Counted from the first letter of the stretch, positions 1 to 10,230 are shown. The stretch: 64,000 bases of DNA from CAWCVR01 sp963799105 (GCA_963799105.1 CAWCVR010000013.1:310001-374000), one strand, 5' to 3'. Notes: generated by a model not told the origin, from the sequence alone. Made by a program: numbers and translations.

Positions 1-831
1 GCATTGACTGGCAACCTCAAAGGTAGTGACACAATGGTCCCGAACCACAACCAGCACAGCCGGGTCGGAGGGTAACATCACTTCAACGCCCCCGTCGGCG
101 GCCACTGGGTACCACGCTTCCCAATGCGCCTCTGGGTCGCGAACGAGCACCCTAATTCGCGATGTTCGCACACCTTCCGCCTCAACTCTGAACCTAGCAC
201 GTGGCGCGTCCACAAGCTCGCCATCTCTGTCCGTGCCTTTCACAGGGTAGTTCCAATCGCAAGGCGACGGGCGCAGATGATCCCACGACTACGTCCCGCG
301 TTACGGTCTCGCAGATTCCATACGGGCACGTGGCTGTAACCCGATAACGCCCTTCAAGGAGCCTTACCGGAGGCACGCCGCCATCTTCTCCAGACAGGTA
401 CCGTCCAATTTCGTGGTTTCCTGCCAGAGCTGTGACGATTACAAGTACGCCGGGGAACGGCGAACCGGCAACGTCTACCGCCTGAATGTGAGTGTTGGTA
501 GGCGCGAGCTTAGAAAGTTGCAACGTAAAATCGCTGCCGAGCCCGGAACCAAACACTTCTCGCACCAAGGCTTCGCACGGTTCGGGCGGGTAGCCGCAAG
601 AAGGCGGTACAGCCCGCCCTCGAACTGAATTGGAGGCGTCTCCCCGCGGTCATCGGTCAAATACCGGCCCAGTTCCCCTCCTGTGTCGATCGATCTGACG
701 ACGATAAGCACGTCAGCAAACGGCGCACCGTTGCGGTCCACGGCGTGAATCGTCGTCCAAGCGGAAAGCGCTCCAGTCGCTAAGGCAAAAGCAAGCCAGA
801 TCTGGCGGTATAAGAATCTCGTCTCATGCAC
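1..831 (-). pseudogene. exported protein with tandem carboxypeptidase-regulatory-like domains, frameshifted, runs off left edge
   Basis: Reads leftward from a GTG at 831, preceded by AAGGAGG at 841-847 with a nine-base spacer. The N-terminus has a hydrophobic stretch (IWLAFALATGALSAW) like a signal peptide. Two related domains follow. The first has AVDRNGAPFADVLIVV then GELGRYLTDDRG; the second has AVDVAGSPFPGVLVIV then EIGRYLSGEDG. This is the pattern of carboxypeptidase-regulatory/CNA-B-like beta folds. The frame shifts near 560 and returns to the original frame near 240. Coding then stays open to base 1, so the gene is partial. It starts 35 bases after the stop of the RHS gene 866-3490, on the same strand, as do small genes behind the other two RHS genes. 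Whether the two indels are real or assembly errors cannot be told here. The function is unknown; an immunity or partner role for the RHS protein is inference. Confidence 0.6.
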
Positions 832-865
832 GATTTTGCCCCTCCTTACAACGACCCGCGCGCCC

Positions 866-3490
866 TCAGTTGCACGCGGCCGGGTTCCCTTGGGCGCATT
901 GGCTCTTTTGGGCCTCGTCAATATGGCTGTGGAAGACCATACGAGTGCCGCCGGAAAACGCCATTCCTATCCCCTGAGCCACACCCTTCCAATTCATCTC
1001 GGCTCCATGTTCAAGTATTGCGTTTGCCTCGCTGTCGGCGTCCGCGTCTGGAGTATATGAGTTCGCGGCAGCCCCGAGCTCCGCCAACACAGCTAGTGCC
1101 CGCTGCTCGGCGGTTCCGTTCTTCGTGCCGCCCCCAGCACCGCCTGCGTCGCCCTGAACCCCGGCGGCCACCGCTGCCAGAGTCGTGGCGGCGTGGTTAA
1201 TGTCATCGACGTGAAACAGTTCATGCACTAACGCCTTCAGGCTCAGTGTGTTGACGTTGCCGCTCCCTGTAAGGGCCACCTGCAAGGCAGCGTTGATTTT
1301 GTCCACGACCACGTCGGTTCCCGAGATTTTGCCTGAGGAACCCGGGATTGCGGTTGTTGTACCCTTTGTGATCCTAATCCTGCCATCCCCCCGCTCGAAG
1401 TGTAGTCTTCCCGAGCTGATGAAGGTCGGCCTTGGGTCCTCCGCGATGCGCTCCACCAGAGCCCGGCCCGAAGGACTCCGAAGCAGGGTTGAGATCTCGT
1501 GCCTGATCCCCTCATTTCCCGCAGGTACGACGAAGTAAAGCCCGGTAGGATCGACGTACTTTAGTGGATTGTTCCGAGTGTAAGCGTAGCGGTTCAGGGT
1601 CTGCGGATCGTTCCATGGGTAGGGGCCCTTGTCCGGGCTCGTGAACCGCCCCTGCGCCGACGAGAAGTACCTGGCGCCGAAGTAATCGAGGCCCGTCTCA
1701 CTATCCCGCTCCTTGCCGGTGAACTTCTGGTTCGGACTCGGCAGCCCGTACAGCGCGCCGCGCCCGCCCATACCGTCTGGAATCTCCTCGCCGAACGGCA
1801 GATAGTCGTGCAGCCCCACCACCGCGCCGGTCGTGCCGTCCGTCATCATCCTCGTCGATCCCAGTTGATCCGCCGTGAGGTAACACGTCGTGCACTGCGG
1901 CGTCCCAGGGTTCGTCGAGTACTCCGCCGCCAGCTTCCCCGACACGTCGTAGACGTAAGTCGTCACCGTCGCCCCGGTGCTCGCCGCCGTGCACGGCAAC
2001 GTCCCCGCCGACAGGTACCTTCTGTACCCTTCGCCCGTCGCCATCGTAGCTGTAGCTGGCCGCCTTTAAACCTCCCATCGCGGATGTCTGCCGGTTCTCG
2101 GCGTCGTAGCCGAATGCAAGGCCGGATACGCCGGTCAGGTTCCCGCCGTTCGCAGCCCCGTTGTCGTACTGCGCGCCCGTCCACCGGTTGCCCGGAAACA
2201 TCGCCGCCACCTGAGTTGGATCGTCCGTCGTCACCTGCGGCGTCGAAGTCCCTCCAGGAATATAATACTGCGATCCGCTCAGCAATGCACGATTGCCGAA
2301 GCCGTCGTACTGGTACTGTTCCTGCCAGTTCGCCCTTCCGCGGCCGTTCTGAGCCGGTTCAGGGAGTCGTAGGTGAACGCCTGCGAGACGCTCACTCCGC
2401 TCGCCGATGCGACGCTCTGGCTTTGCAAATTGCCATTGTTGTTCGTGCAGGAGGTGCCCGCGCCGGCTGCGCAGTAACTGTAGCCGAGCGTCAGCAGCGG
2501 GCGCCGCCATAGGCCGCCACGATCGAGGTCGGCTGCAACCGGTCGGCGCTGGATGTGGTGGTCTCCGTAACTCCGTTACCCAAGGTCATTTGCTGGATGG
2601 CGTCGTGCGGCGTGTACTGAATGCCGCTCGCGTACGAGGGCGCGGTGGGCGCCGCTCCGTCCTGGACCTGAGAGATTCGCCCCGCCCCATCCAGCGAGTA
2701 CGTCACCTGCCGCAAGGACGGATACGTCAGCGTCTGGAGCTCCCCGACGGCCCAATAGCTGTGAGCCAAACGTGTAGTCGGCGCCTGCCGTGGTCTGCTT
2801 GCTGCCCAGCACGAAGCCCCGGTTATTGAAGCCGGTGAAGTTCGTGCTCGAGACGCGGTTGCCGACCCCATGAGTTTCCCAGCGCACCTGCGACCGTGAC
2901 GCTGGCGCCGCAGGACTGGGTCGCCGGGTTGAGCGCAAGCCCATCGTAACAGTAAGTCACCGTGGGCGTAGCGATGCTGCCGCCCGAGTATGTCTTGCTC
3001 ACCGGCAGGTTCAGTCCATCATAGGATGTCGTCACCGTGACCTGGCCCGACTGGGTGAACTGGCGCGTGGACAGATCGCCGCTGAAATCGTAGGCGTAGC
3101 TGGTGGTGCCGCTCTCCGGATTAACCGCCTGCACCAGCCGCTTGAGGCTGTCGTAAGCGAACGTGCGCGACTGCGTTCCCTGGGCCACGGACAGGAGGTC
3201 GTCCAGGGCGTCGTAGCTGTAGGTGGTGGTCAGGACAGGCTCGGCGGCCACGCCGACCGCCTGCCCATTCCACGTGGTCTGGTTTTCCACGACAACGTCA
3301 GGCGCCCCAACGCGTCGCTGGTGGACTGGCGGGTCTTGTGCTGCGCGGAGGCGTCCAGAGCGAGGGTCAGCGGGCCGGTGTAGCGGGTTTCCGTCACCGA
3401 TCCATCCGGCGCCGTTACGGTGCGGACACGGCCCAGCCCGTCGTAGGCGGTCGTGGCTCTGCCAGCGGCAGTGCGAACCGCCTGCGACTG
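866..3490 (-). pseudogene. RHS/YD-repeat protein with HELFH tip (RHS1), 5'-truncated and frameshifted
   Basis: YD repeats (TTTYSYDALDDLL, YSYDGDGRRVQKV) lead to the RHS core (TGKERDSETGLDYFGARYFS, then GRFTSPD and NPLKYVDPTG). A variable tip of about 220 residues follows and contains LVHELFHVDD at about 1203-1229, a zinc-metallopeptidase-like HExxH. The coding frame changes at least six times, at about 3300, 2880, 2760, 2500, 2340 and 2050. The core plus tip (866-2044) is intact in one frame. Homology begins abruptly near 3490, where a decayed mqsA gene on the other strand lies, and no signal peptide or N-terminal domain remains. It is therefore a truncated relic, although its tip and the downstream small gene are still adjacent. 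RHS proteins form a shell that delivers the C-terminal tip. The protease role of this tip is inferred from one motif. Confidence 0.8.
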
Positions 3491-3574
3491 GGAGCATGGG
3501 ATCGACTCCCGCGATGGATAGAAGCCGTGCCGAGCGCTTTCACGGTCGCGGAATGTCGGGCAGGGCTGCTGACC

Positions 3575-3985
3575 CCATGTCGGCGCGCCGCGCAGAGTGA
3601 ATTCGACCACGATTCCACTTCCGGAACACCGCGTTCCTTCGAAAACGCCAGAAGCCCCGTTCTGTAGGCAGTCGATTTCATGCCCGGCTGCCCGGCCTGC
3701 GGGGAAAGCGTCCTCGCCGCGGCGGAATCTACACGCGTCAGCGCGGCGATGCTGGAGTTCAACAAGCAGGTGAACGCCTCCATCGTCGATCCCGGCTTCA
3801 TCGCGCGCGTCCGCAAAAAGCTCGCACTCGACCAGCGGCAGGCGGCCGCGATCTTCGGCGGCGGCCCCAATGCGTTTTCGCGCTACGAGAACGGCAAGAC
3901 CAAGCCGCCACTCGCGCTGGTGAAACTCCTCATGGTGCTCGACCGGCACCCCAATCTGCTGAACGAGGTCCGGGCCGGGCAGTAG
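3575..3985 (+). pseudogene. decayed MqsA/YgiT-type antitoxin gene
   Basis: The C-terminal half (from ATG 3680) is a clear MqsA-family HTH domain: FIARVRKKLALDQRQAAAIF, then GPNAFSRYENGKTKPPLALV and LLMVLDRHPNLLNEVR. Just before it is CPACGESVL, the second zinc CxxC of the family. In the same frame upstream, SEFDHDS...TPRSF...PVL, a TAG stop (3665-3667), then AVDF aligns with the usual N-terminal zinc domain, if the TAG replaces a CAG glutamine codon. The expected first CxxC reads CRRA and there is no start codon before it. MqsA antitoxins bind MqsR-type toxins and repress their own operon; no mqsR is visible here. A 101-residue product from 3680 would keep the DNA-binding half, but ATG 3680 has no ribosome-binding site. 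It lies between two RHS genes on the other strand. The N-terminal alignment is less certain than the HTH. Confidence 0.7.
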
Positions 3986-4140
3986 CCGCCAACGTTGCTG
4001 TCCGGTTCCCATTCTGGGGTGGCGGCGCCGCCCACTCAGCCGATGCGAAGCATCGTCTCTTTCTGCCGCTACCCTTTCACCACTCCCCAGGCACCCACCA
4101 CGAGCGGCAAGCGGCGGCCTCGCCGCCGTCGCGGGAACTC

Positions 4141-4734
4141 TCAATTCCGCACATCACGCTTCCATGCTTTCCGCTCACCCGTCGGAACATCTGACCACTC
4201 GAAATCGACAACACCTTGTGGTTGGCGCCCGGACCGTACACTCGGGAGGGCAAACTGAAAGGTCAGTCGAAAATACCACGAAGGTCCCACATGATTTAGC
4301 GGAACACTGAACCGCAGATCCTTGCCCGGTTCGATCCTGACGGTCGTCGCAACATCGATCGGCGAATAATGTTCAGGTGCGGAAATCCACCCTGTTGACG
4401 AGTTCGGCGGCCCGGAACTATAACCCTGAAGATCGGCAGCCTTCACTATTTCATGCATGACCTCTACCCCCCCTGCATCGGCCTCGGGATCAACGGCGTT
4501 GACCTCAATGGGAACACGGCTATTATTCCGGATTCGCAACCAAAGCAAATCGGACTGGCCGTTTCCCGGGGCCAGTGGCGGACGCCCTACGCGGTCGAAG
4601 GATACGAACACGAAAGGTTTCTCCGGATCGATCGCAAGAGCGTTGACTTGGCTTTGAGACGATGCCGATTGGGTCATCAGAGCAGACAACAGAAGCGCAC
4701 CACATCCGTGCCTGATCGCGTTTCCCGCTATCAT
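4141..4734 (-). CDS. small exported protein coupled to RHS2 (unknown family)
   Basis: The 197-residue product begins with a signal-peptide-like segment (HGCGALLLSALMTQSASSQ). Its body is predicted beta-rich, with FVFVSFDRVGRP, LLWLRIRNNSRVPIEVNAVD and DVATTVRIEPGKDLRFSVPL. The wording resembles exported immunoglobulin-like folds, but I do not recognise a named family. Its ATG overlaps the stop of the RHS gene 4731-7035 by four bases (ATGA), so the two are translationally coupled. No cysteines suggesting metal binding are conspicuous. The position directly behind a polymorphic-toxin-like tip makes a periplasmic immunity or carrier role a reasonable guess, but nothing in the sequence proves it. 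Confidence 0.75.
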   Translation of the reverse strand: MIAGNAIRHGCGALLLSALMTQSASSQSQVNALAIDPEKPFVFVSFDRVGRPPLAPGNGQSDLLWLRIRNNSRVPIEVNAVDPEADAGGVEVMHEIVKAADLQGYSSGPPNSSTGWISAPEHYSPIDVATTVRIEPGKDLRFSVPLNHVGPSWYFRLTFQFALPSVRSGRQPQGVVDFEWSDVPTGERKAWKRDVRN

Positions 4735-7035
4735 TTCGTCACCTTCACAACCCCGCGTGGGAAAGCCGGCTTATCCAGGTTGGTATATTGGTGCGTCAGG
4801 ATTCCGTTGATCACATTGTTCGAATTGGCCTGCGGCCAACTACGGAACTGCAGCAAGTACGGCGATTGGCCGGCAAAGCTTACCGTTTGGTATAGCCAGC
4901 CAAGCCCTATTCCGATATTCGCCTGAACCTGATACGCCTTGGTCTCGGTCGTTCTGTTGGTTGGATCCGCATTCGGTGAAAACCCCGAGCTGACATAGGC
5001 GGAGGCATCTGCCACATGGGATCCTTCGTGCGCGACAAGCGTAGGCACGGAGCTGTCCGGAGACAGCACCGCGGCATTGAACGTGACGTTGATATTCTGA
5101 CCGTTCTTGTTCTGATCCGTTATCGGACCTGCCGCATTCGCAACCGTGGTAATGGCCCCATACTTCCCGGTATCGCCGACATTGATAGTGACACCGTTCA
5201 CGTCACCCCTCCCGCCGTAGGCAGAAATGGCACCTTGCGCCTGTTTGTACTGCGACGAGTCTGCGCCGAACGTGTCTTTCAGGGCATTAGCAGCGGTCTG
5301 AGCCTGGTCAAGCGACTTCTGAAAACTGTCACACTGGTCCGTACTTACGCTCTTTCCGCAAACGTACTGCCCTGAAGGATCAATGTAGGCAAGCGGGTTG
5401 TTTCTACCGTATGTATAGAGATTCCAACTTTGCGGCTCTTCAGGATGTTGATCCACGAATGGCTCGTCCGGACTCGTAAACCTCCCCTGTGCCCCCGAAA
5501 AGTACCGTGCCCCGAAGTAATCGAGGCCCGTCTCCCCATCCCGTTCCTGGCCCGTGAAGTACACTCCGCTACTCACGCCATTCCAGCGGGCGTCGCGGCC
5601 ATCGTAGCCCGCCAGCGGTTCCCCAAACGGCGCGTAGTCCACCAACTGCTTCTGGACCTTGCCGCCGTCGGTCAGCATCCGCGTGCTTCCCAGGTGGTCC
5701 GCCATCACGTAGCACGTCCCCGTGCACGGCGTGGCCGGCGCCGTTCCCGCCACCGTGTACTCCGCCGCCAACGCGCCCTGCGGGTCGTATACGTAGTGCG
5801 TCGTCACGTTGGCGGTTTGCTTCACCACCCGGCGGCCGTCTCCATCGTAGGTGTACGCCGTGGCGGGAACCGTTGACGCCACCAACCGGTTCTCCGCATC
5901 GTATTGATACGTCGCCCCGCCCATCTGCGTCACGTTGCCGCGCCCGTCGCCATACCCCAACCCGCTCAGGTGGTTGTTCCCATCATACCCGTTCGCCGTC
6001 GGCGTCAGCGGATCGAGCTGCGACCCGCCCGACAGCCATCGGTTGCCCACGGTATCGTACTGAAACGCCTGGCTTAGTGGCGGGCTGCCCGTCCAGGTCT
6101 CCGTCATTCCCGTCAGCCGGTTGGCGGATTGGCCGTTCGGTTCTGTGTAGCTGTATGTCTGCTGGAAACTCTTCGCCGGAACGCCCCCGCTCGCCCCATA
6201 CTGGATCGTCTGGCCCAGCACATTTCCGTTGTTGTTCGTAGCCGGGAAGGCGTAGCTCAGGAACCCCACGTCCGAAGCGTCCGGCGCGGCGTTAGTGCAA
6301 CTCGCCGCTCCGCCGGTGCGCTGCCGGATCACCACTGGCTGCAGCATGCCGTTGAAGCAGGTTTGCTCCGTCAGGCCGTTGTTCAGCGCGATCTGGGTGG
6401 GCGCACCGTGTGGAGCGTATGTCTGCACGGTGGCGTAGGTGACCGTTTGGCCGCCGGGCAATTGGCTTGAAACGCTCGCCGGCCGGCCCGCGACATCGTA
6501 GGCGGTTGTGATCGTTCTGCCGGAGGGAAGCTTCATGGAGGTAACGTCGTCCAGAAGATCGTAGGTATACGAAGTGAATGGGTACGAGATCCCCTGGGTG
6601 GTTTGAGTCCCTCCGCTCACCCGGCCCAGGCCGTCGTAAGAGTACGAGTACGCCTGCACGCCCCCCACCGAAACCGAGGCCCGCCAACCATTCGTGTACC
6701 CGTAAGCAACCGCCGGGGTCGAATCGCTGTACTGCTTGTTCGTCAGTTCGTCGAGTCCATCGTAGGTGTAGGTGGTGGTGTGGCTGCCTCCGATGGTCTT
6801 GGTTTTGACGTTTCCGTTCGGGTCATAGCTGTAGCTGGTGATGCCGCTTTCCGGGTTCGTGGCGGACTCCAGACGCCCCAGCGAGGAATAGGAGAAGCTT
6901 CGCCCGCTGAACCCGGAGGGAGGCGTCACGTACATGAGATCGTTCAACGCGTCGTATGAATAGGATGTGGTGGCGCCCAGGGCGCTTTCGGTTACCTGCT
7001 GGAGGCGGCCCAGGCCGTCCATGGACGAAGTCCGC
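4731..7035 (-). pseudogene. RHS/YD-repeat protein with HEGSH tip (RHS2), 5' end removed by IS21
   Basis: One open frame encodes about 760 residues of YD repeats (TTSYSYDALNDL, GITSYSYDPNGNV, TYTYDGLDELTNKQYSD). The RHS core follows (TGQERDGETGLDYFGARYFS, GRFTSPD, NPLAYIDPSG). A tip of about 200 residues includes LVAHEGSHVADA at about 5008-5040, with a candidate third ligand glutamate in TETKAY. Recognisable RHS sequence starts at SSMDGLGRLQQVTES, next to the left end of the IS21 element. The frame stays open into the IS end as far as an ATG at 7247, so a chimeric start is possible. No native N-terminus or signal peptide remains. The tip is similar to that of RHS3 (HEGTHVAD). The stop overlaps the start of the small exported gene 4141-4734. 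Delivery and toxicity are inferred from the family. Confidence 0.85.
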
Positions 7036-7047
7036 GGATTCTCGCCC

Positions 7048-7204
7048 AAATCGATCACTGATTCTCGTCTGAAACCGATCACCATTCCCGCCTGAAATCG
7101 ATCAGTGTTCTCGCGCGAAACCGATCGGCATTCTTGCGCGAAATCGATCACTTTTCGCCCCCGGCAAGAACGGTGATCGAAATCCCAGGAATGGTGATCG
7201 GTTT
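7048..7204 (+). repeat. multiple terminal repeats at the IS21 left end
   Basis: Five direct copies of a 23-24 base unit beginning AAA(T/C)CGATC start at 7048, 7072, 7095, 7118 and 7141. Two inverted copies (GGTGATCGAAAT near 7170 and GGTGATCGGTTT near 7193) follow before istA. At least two related units lie at the right end (about 9768-9810). Multiple transposase-binding repeats at the termini are typical of IS21. Five in a row is a generous number. Confidence 0.8.
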
Positions 7205-7294
7205 CCGGCAAGAACGATCCGGCGCTGGACAGAACCGGGGCTACCATGGAGCGCCCAGGAGGGCCGTTCCAGGTTGTCCAGAAAGAGGAAGTCC

Positions 7295-8821
7295 ATGCGC
7301 AAAATCAAAGAGATTCTCCGGCTGCACTTCGAGCAGAAACTCGGCCAGCGGCAGATCGCCCGGAGCACCAACGTCAGTCAAAGCACCGTCCATGAGTACC
7401 TGACCAAGGCTCAGACGGCCGGCCTCGCGTGGCCGCTCGGCGAGGATTGGGATGAGGCCCGCTTGCAGGCCACCCTGTTCCCGCCCGCGCCGGCAAGCGG
7501 CAAGCCGGCCCAACATCCCGTCCCCGACTTCCCCGCGCTTCGCCAGCAGCGCGAAAAGCACCGCGAGCTCACTCTGGAACTGCTCTGGGAGGAGTACCGC
7601 GAGCATCATCCCGACGGCTACAGTTACAGCCGCTTCTGCCATCTCTACCGGCGTTGGAAGAAGCGCCAGGACGTGGTCCTGCGCCAGGAGCACCGCCCCG
7701 GCGAGAAACTGTTCCTCGACTGGGCCGGCGCCACCATCGCCATCCACCACGCCGACGGCGCCGTCATCCAGGCGCCGCTGTTCGTCAGCGCGCTGGGCGT
7801 CTCCAGCTACACCTACGCCGAAGCCACCGCCAACCAGCAGATGGAGAACTGGCTCAAGGTGCAAATGAACGCCTTCGAGTTCTATGGCGGCTGTCCGCAA
7901 CTGCTGGTCCCCGACAACACCAAAACCGGCGTGAGCCGCGCCTGCCTCTACGAGCCCGACTTGAATCCCACCTATCAGGATTTCGCCGCGCACTACCGCG
8001 TGGCCGTTCTGCCGGCCCGGCCCTACAAGCCCCGCGACAAAGCGAAGGTAGAAAGCGCCGTACAAGTGGTGCAGCGCTGGATCCTGATGCGGCTGCGCCA
8101 TCGCAGATTCCTGTCCTTGAGCGAGTGCAATCAGGCCATCCGCGATCTGCTGGGGTACCTCAACCAGCGGCCCTTCCGCAAACGGCGCGAGGAAAGCCGG
8201 GCCTCGCTGTTCGCCAAAACCGACCGGCCCGCGCTGCAGCCGCTGCCGCCCAGCCGCTACGATCTCAGCCACTGGTCGCAGGCGCGCGTCAACATCGACT
8301 ACCACATCGCCTTCGACGCCAACTTCTACAGCGTGCCCTATGGCCTCACCGGCGAGGTGGTGGACGTGCGCGCCACGCCGGCAACGGTGGAGATCTTTCA
8401 CCAGGGGAAGCGCGTGGCCTCGCATCTGCGCAGCCGGGGGCGGCACAACAGCGTCACGGTTGCCGGGCATCGTCCCAAGAGTCATCAGGCGCATCTGGAG
8501 TGGACGCCCTCGCGCATGGTGGACTGGGCAAGGAAAGTGGGGCCGCATACGGCCCAAATGGTAGAGCGCATCCTGGCCGAAAAGCCGCATCCGGAAATGG
8601 GCTACCGGGCCTGCCTGGGCCTGATCCGCCTGGCGCGCAAGCACTCCTCCGAGCGCATGGAAGCGGCTTGCGAACGGGGGCTGGCCACCGGCGCGATCGG
8701 GTACCGGCACATCAAGAGCATCCTGCAAAACGGGCTGGACCGTCAGCCCTTGCCGGCGGCGGAGCCACCGCGTCCCGCGCCCGATCACGAGAACCTGCGT
8801 GGGCCGGAGTACTTCAAATAG
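7295..8821 (+). CDS. istA: IS21 transposase IstA
   Basis: The 508-residue DDE transposase catalyses strand transfer of the IS21 element. An N-terminal HTH (QRQIARSTNVSQSTVHEYL) is followed by the catalytic core. The likely triad is D in KLFLDWAGA, D in LLVPDNTKTG and E in KAKVESAVQ. The C-terminal domain contains FDANFYSVPYGLTGEVVDV, a typical IstA beta-rich segment. The ATG at 7295 is chosen because AGAGGAAG precedes it; the frame is open to 7274. IstB begins 12 bases after the stop. The length is normal for the family and no damage is seen, so the element may still be active. Its left-end repeats lie upstream and may also influence transcription. Confidence 0.95.
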   Translation: MRKIKEILRLHFEQKLGQRQIARSTNVSQSTVHEYLTKAQTAGLAWPLGEDWDEARLQATLFPPAPASGKPAQHPVPDFPALRQQREKHRELTLELLWEEYREHHPDGYSYSRFCHLYRRWKKRQDVVLRQEHRPGEKLFLDWAGATIAIHHADGAVIQAPLFVSALGVSSYTYAEATANQQMENWLKVQMNAFEFYGGCPQLLVPDNTKTGVSRACLYEPDLNPTYQDFAAHYRVAVLPARPYKPRDKAKVESAVQVVQRWILMRLRHRRFLSLSECNQAIRDLLGYLNQRPFRKRREESRASLFAKTDRPALQPLPPSRYDLSHWSQARVNIDYHIAFDANFYSVPYGLTGEVVDVRATPATVEIFHQGKRVASHLRSRGRHNSVTVAGHRPKSHQAHLEWTPSRMVDWARKVGPHTAQMVERILAEKPHPEMGYRACLGLIRLARKHSSERMEAACERGLATGAIGYRHIKSILQNGLDRQPLPAAEPPRPAPDHENLRGPEYFK

Positions 8822-8833
8822 AGGAGCCAAACC

Positions 8834-9571
8834 ATGCTACAACAACCGACTTTAGAGAAGCTCGAAGCCATGCGCTTGCACGGCATGGCGCAGGCCCTGC
8901 GCGAACTGGCGGGCAAGGAGGAGGCGCGCGACCTGAGTTTCGAGGACCGTCTGGCGCTGCTGGTGGACCGGCAGTTCACCTGGCGGCAGAACGAAGCGCT
9001 GCAGGCGCGCCTGCGGCGCGCCCGACTGCGGGCCAACGCCTGCGTCGAGGACATCGACTATCGCGCGGCGCGCGGGTTGGACAAGACGCTGCTGCGCTCG
9101 CTGACCGCGGATTCCGGCTGGGTGGCGCGGCACGAGAACGTGTTCGTGTGCGGGCCGACGGGCGTAGGCAAGAGCTACCTGGCCTGCGCGCTGGCGCAGA
9201 AGGCCTGCCGCGACGGGTACTCGGCCTTCTACACGCGGGCCGCGGCGCTGTTCCGCGACCTGGCGCTGGCGCGCGCCGACGGCAGCCTGCGCAACCTGCT
9301 GCTGCGGCTGAGCAAGGTGGACGTGGTGGACGACTGGGCCATGACGCCGCTGGTGGACGCCGAGGCGCGGGACTTCTGGGAGATCTGCGAGGACCGCTGC
9401 CAGACCCGGTCGTTGATCCTGACTTCGCAAGTGCCGGTGGCTAAGTGGCACCAGCAGATCGGCGACTCGACGGTGGCCGAGGGGATACTGGACCGCATCG
9501 TGCACCGCGCGCACCGCATCGAGCTGCGCGGGGAGTCGCTGCGGAAGAACCCGCCGAAAGCGGAGCACTGA
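8834..9571 (+). CDS. istB: IS21 helper ATPase IstB
   Basis: The 245-residue AAA+ ATPase assembles on target DNA and stimulates IstA. Walker A is CGPTGVGKSYLAC and the Walker B-like segment is KVDVVDDWAMTPL. LILTSQVPVAKWHQQIGDST matches the conserved C-terminal part of IstB/DnaC-like proteins, followed by ILDRIVHRAHRIELRGESLR. The ATG at 8834 follows a purine-rich GAGGAG. The gene is co-transcribed with istA and intact at normal length. It is unrelated in function to the surrounding RHS genes. Confidence 0.95.
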   Translation: MLQQPTLEKLEAMRLHGMAQALRELAGKEEARDLSFEDRLALLVDRQFTWRQNEALQARLRRARLRANACVEDIDYRAARGLDKTLLRSLTADSGWVARHENVFVCGPTGVGKSYLACALAQKACRDGYSAFYTRAAALFRDLALARADGSLRNLLLRLSKVDVVDDWAMTPLVDAEARDFWEICEDRCQTRSLILTSQVPVAKWHQQIGDSTVAEGILDRIVHRAHRIELRGESLRKNPPKAEH

Positions 9572-9821
9572 AAAGCGTGCTCCGGGCCTCTGCATTGCCG
9601 GGCGGGGAACGGGACTGCCGTCCCTTTCCCCGCGCCCCATTTCCTGCTTGTGGCCGCCGGGCCTCCGCTACGCTCCGGACCGCGAGATGTTCTTGCCTTT
9701 CCGATCACTCTCGGTTACATTCAGAGAGCCAGCGTCGCTTCGCTCCGATGGCACTGATCGGTCACCCAAGAATGGTGATCGGAATCAGACAAGAACGGTG
9801 ATCGATTTCGCAGGAATCGCC

Positions 9822-10058
9822 ATCGAACTGATCGCCGAGCCGGATTTCGCGCTCCGTTACCGGCCCGCCAAGCTCATCGACGCCATTTGGCAGCGTTTCG
9901 CCGAAGAGATCGCCGGCATGATCACATGCGCCCGATGCCCGGCCCCGAAGTGCGGCCGCTGGTTCCTACGGAGCGCCGGACGCAGCGACCGCCAGTACTG
10001 CTCCCACGCCTGCCAGATGCGCCAACTACGCGCCGCGCCGGGCGGGGATGGGAAGTGA
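9822..10058 (+). pseudogene. C-terminal remnant of a zinc-finger protein cut by IS21
   Basis: Immediately right of the IS21 end, an open frame encodes about 78 residues: IELIAEPDFALRYRPAKLI and FAEEIAGMITCARCP, then KCGRWFLRSAGRSDRQYCS with HACQMRQLRA. The spacing C-x2-C...C...C-x3-C resembles the C-terminal zinc ribbon of CGNR-like bacterial proteins. The part before 9822 belongs to the IS element, so the N-terminal two thirds of the gene are missing. Family assignment is by motif style only. A frame is open back to 9648, but that section is IS sequence. Confidence 0.6.
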
Positions 10059-10123
10059 GTCAGCGCAGCGCCGCCGCCTTACTGCTCGGCGGCGCTTTCC
10101 TGCGGAAGTACTGATTCTGCTAT

Positions 10124-10141
10124 GGTTCCCATATGGGAACC
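10124..10141. repeat. perfect 18-bp palindrome
   Basis: GGTTCCCATATGGGAACC is self-complementary over all 18 bases. It contains an ATG followed by only 23 codons before a stop, so no gene is called there. It looks like a dimeric repressor operator, perhaps left from a lost gene between the IS21 element and the TonB-like gene. No regulator is identified. Confidence 0.5.
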
Positions 10142-10230
10142 GGGCTACAGGCGCTTGTCGTGCACCGCAGCGACGTCGGCGTGCTGCATCTCGTCGTGTA
10201 GATCCTCAGACTGAGTAGGTGCGACATTTT

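Larger units (their letters stand above)
7036..9820 (+). mobile_element. IS21-family insertion sequence
   Basis: About 2.8 kb with istA and istB in tandem, bounded by imperfect inverted repeats. The left end (7036-7087) aligns with the reverse complement of the right end (9769-9820) over about 50 bases, sharing AAATCGATCAC and CCGATCACCATTC in register. IS21 elements transpose with a DDE transposase (IstA) and an AAA+ helper (IstB). The element sits between the truncated RHS2 gene and a truncated zinc-finger gene. I could not identify a confident target-site duplication. The flanks belong to different genes, so a deletion may have accompanied or followed insertion. Confidence 0.9.

Noticed and set aside
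1701..2510. Separate genes in each RHS1 frame segment
   Set aside because: The segments join into one continuous YD-repeat protein by translation in successive frames, so they are parts of one broken gene.
7048..7160. Regular 23-base repeats that look like a short CRISPR array
   Set aside because: The repeats abut with no spacers, match the IS21 right end inverted, and no cas genes are present.
7241..8830. 529-codon minus-strand frame across istA
   Set aside because: It is antisense to an intact transposase, lacks a ribosome-binding site and shows no domain.
10132..10203. 23-codon frame starting inside the palindrome
   Set aside because: It is too short, has no ribosome-binding site and shows no recognisable motif.
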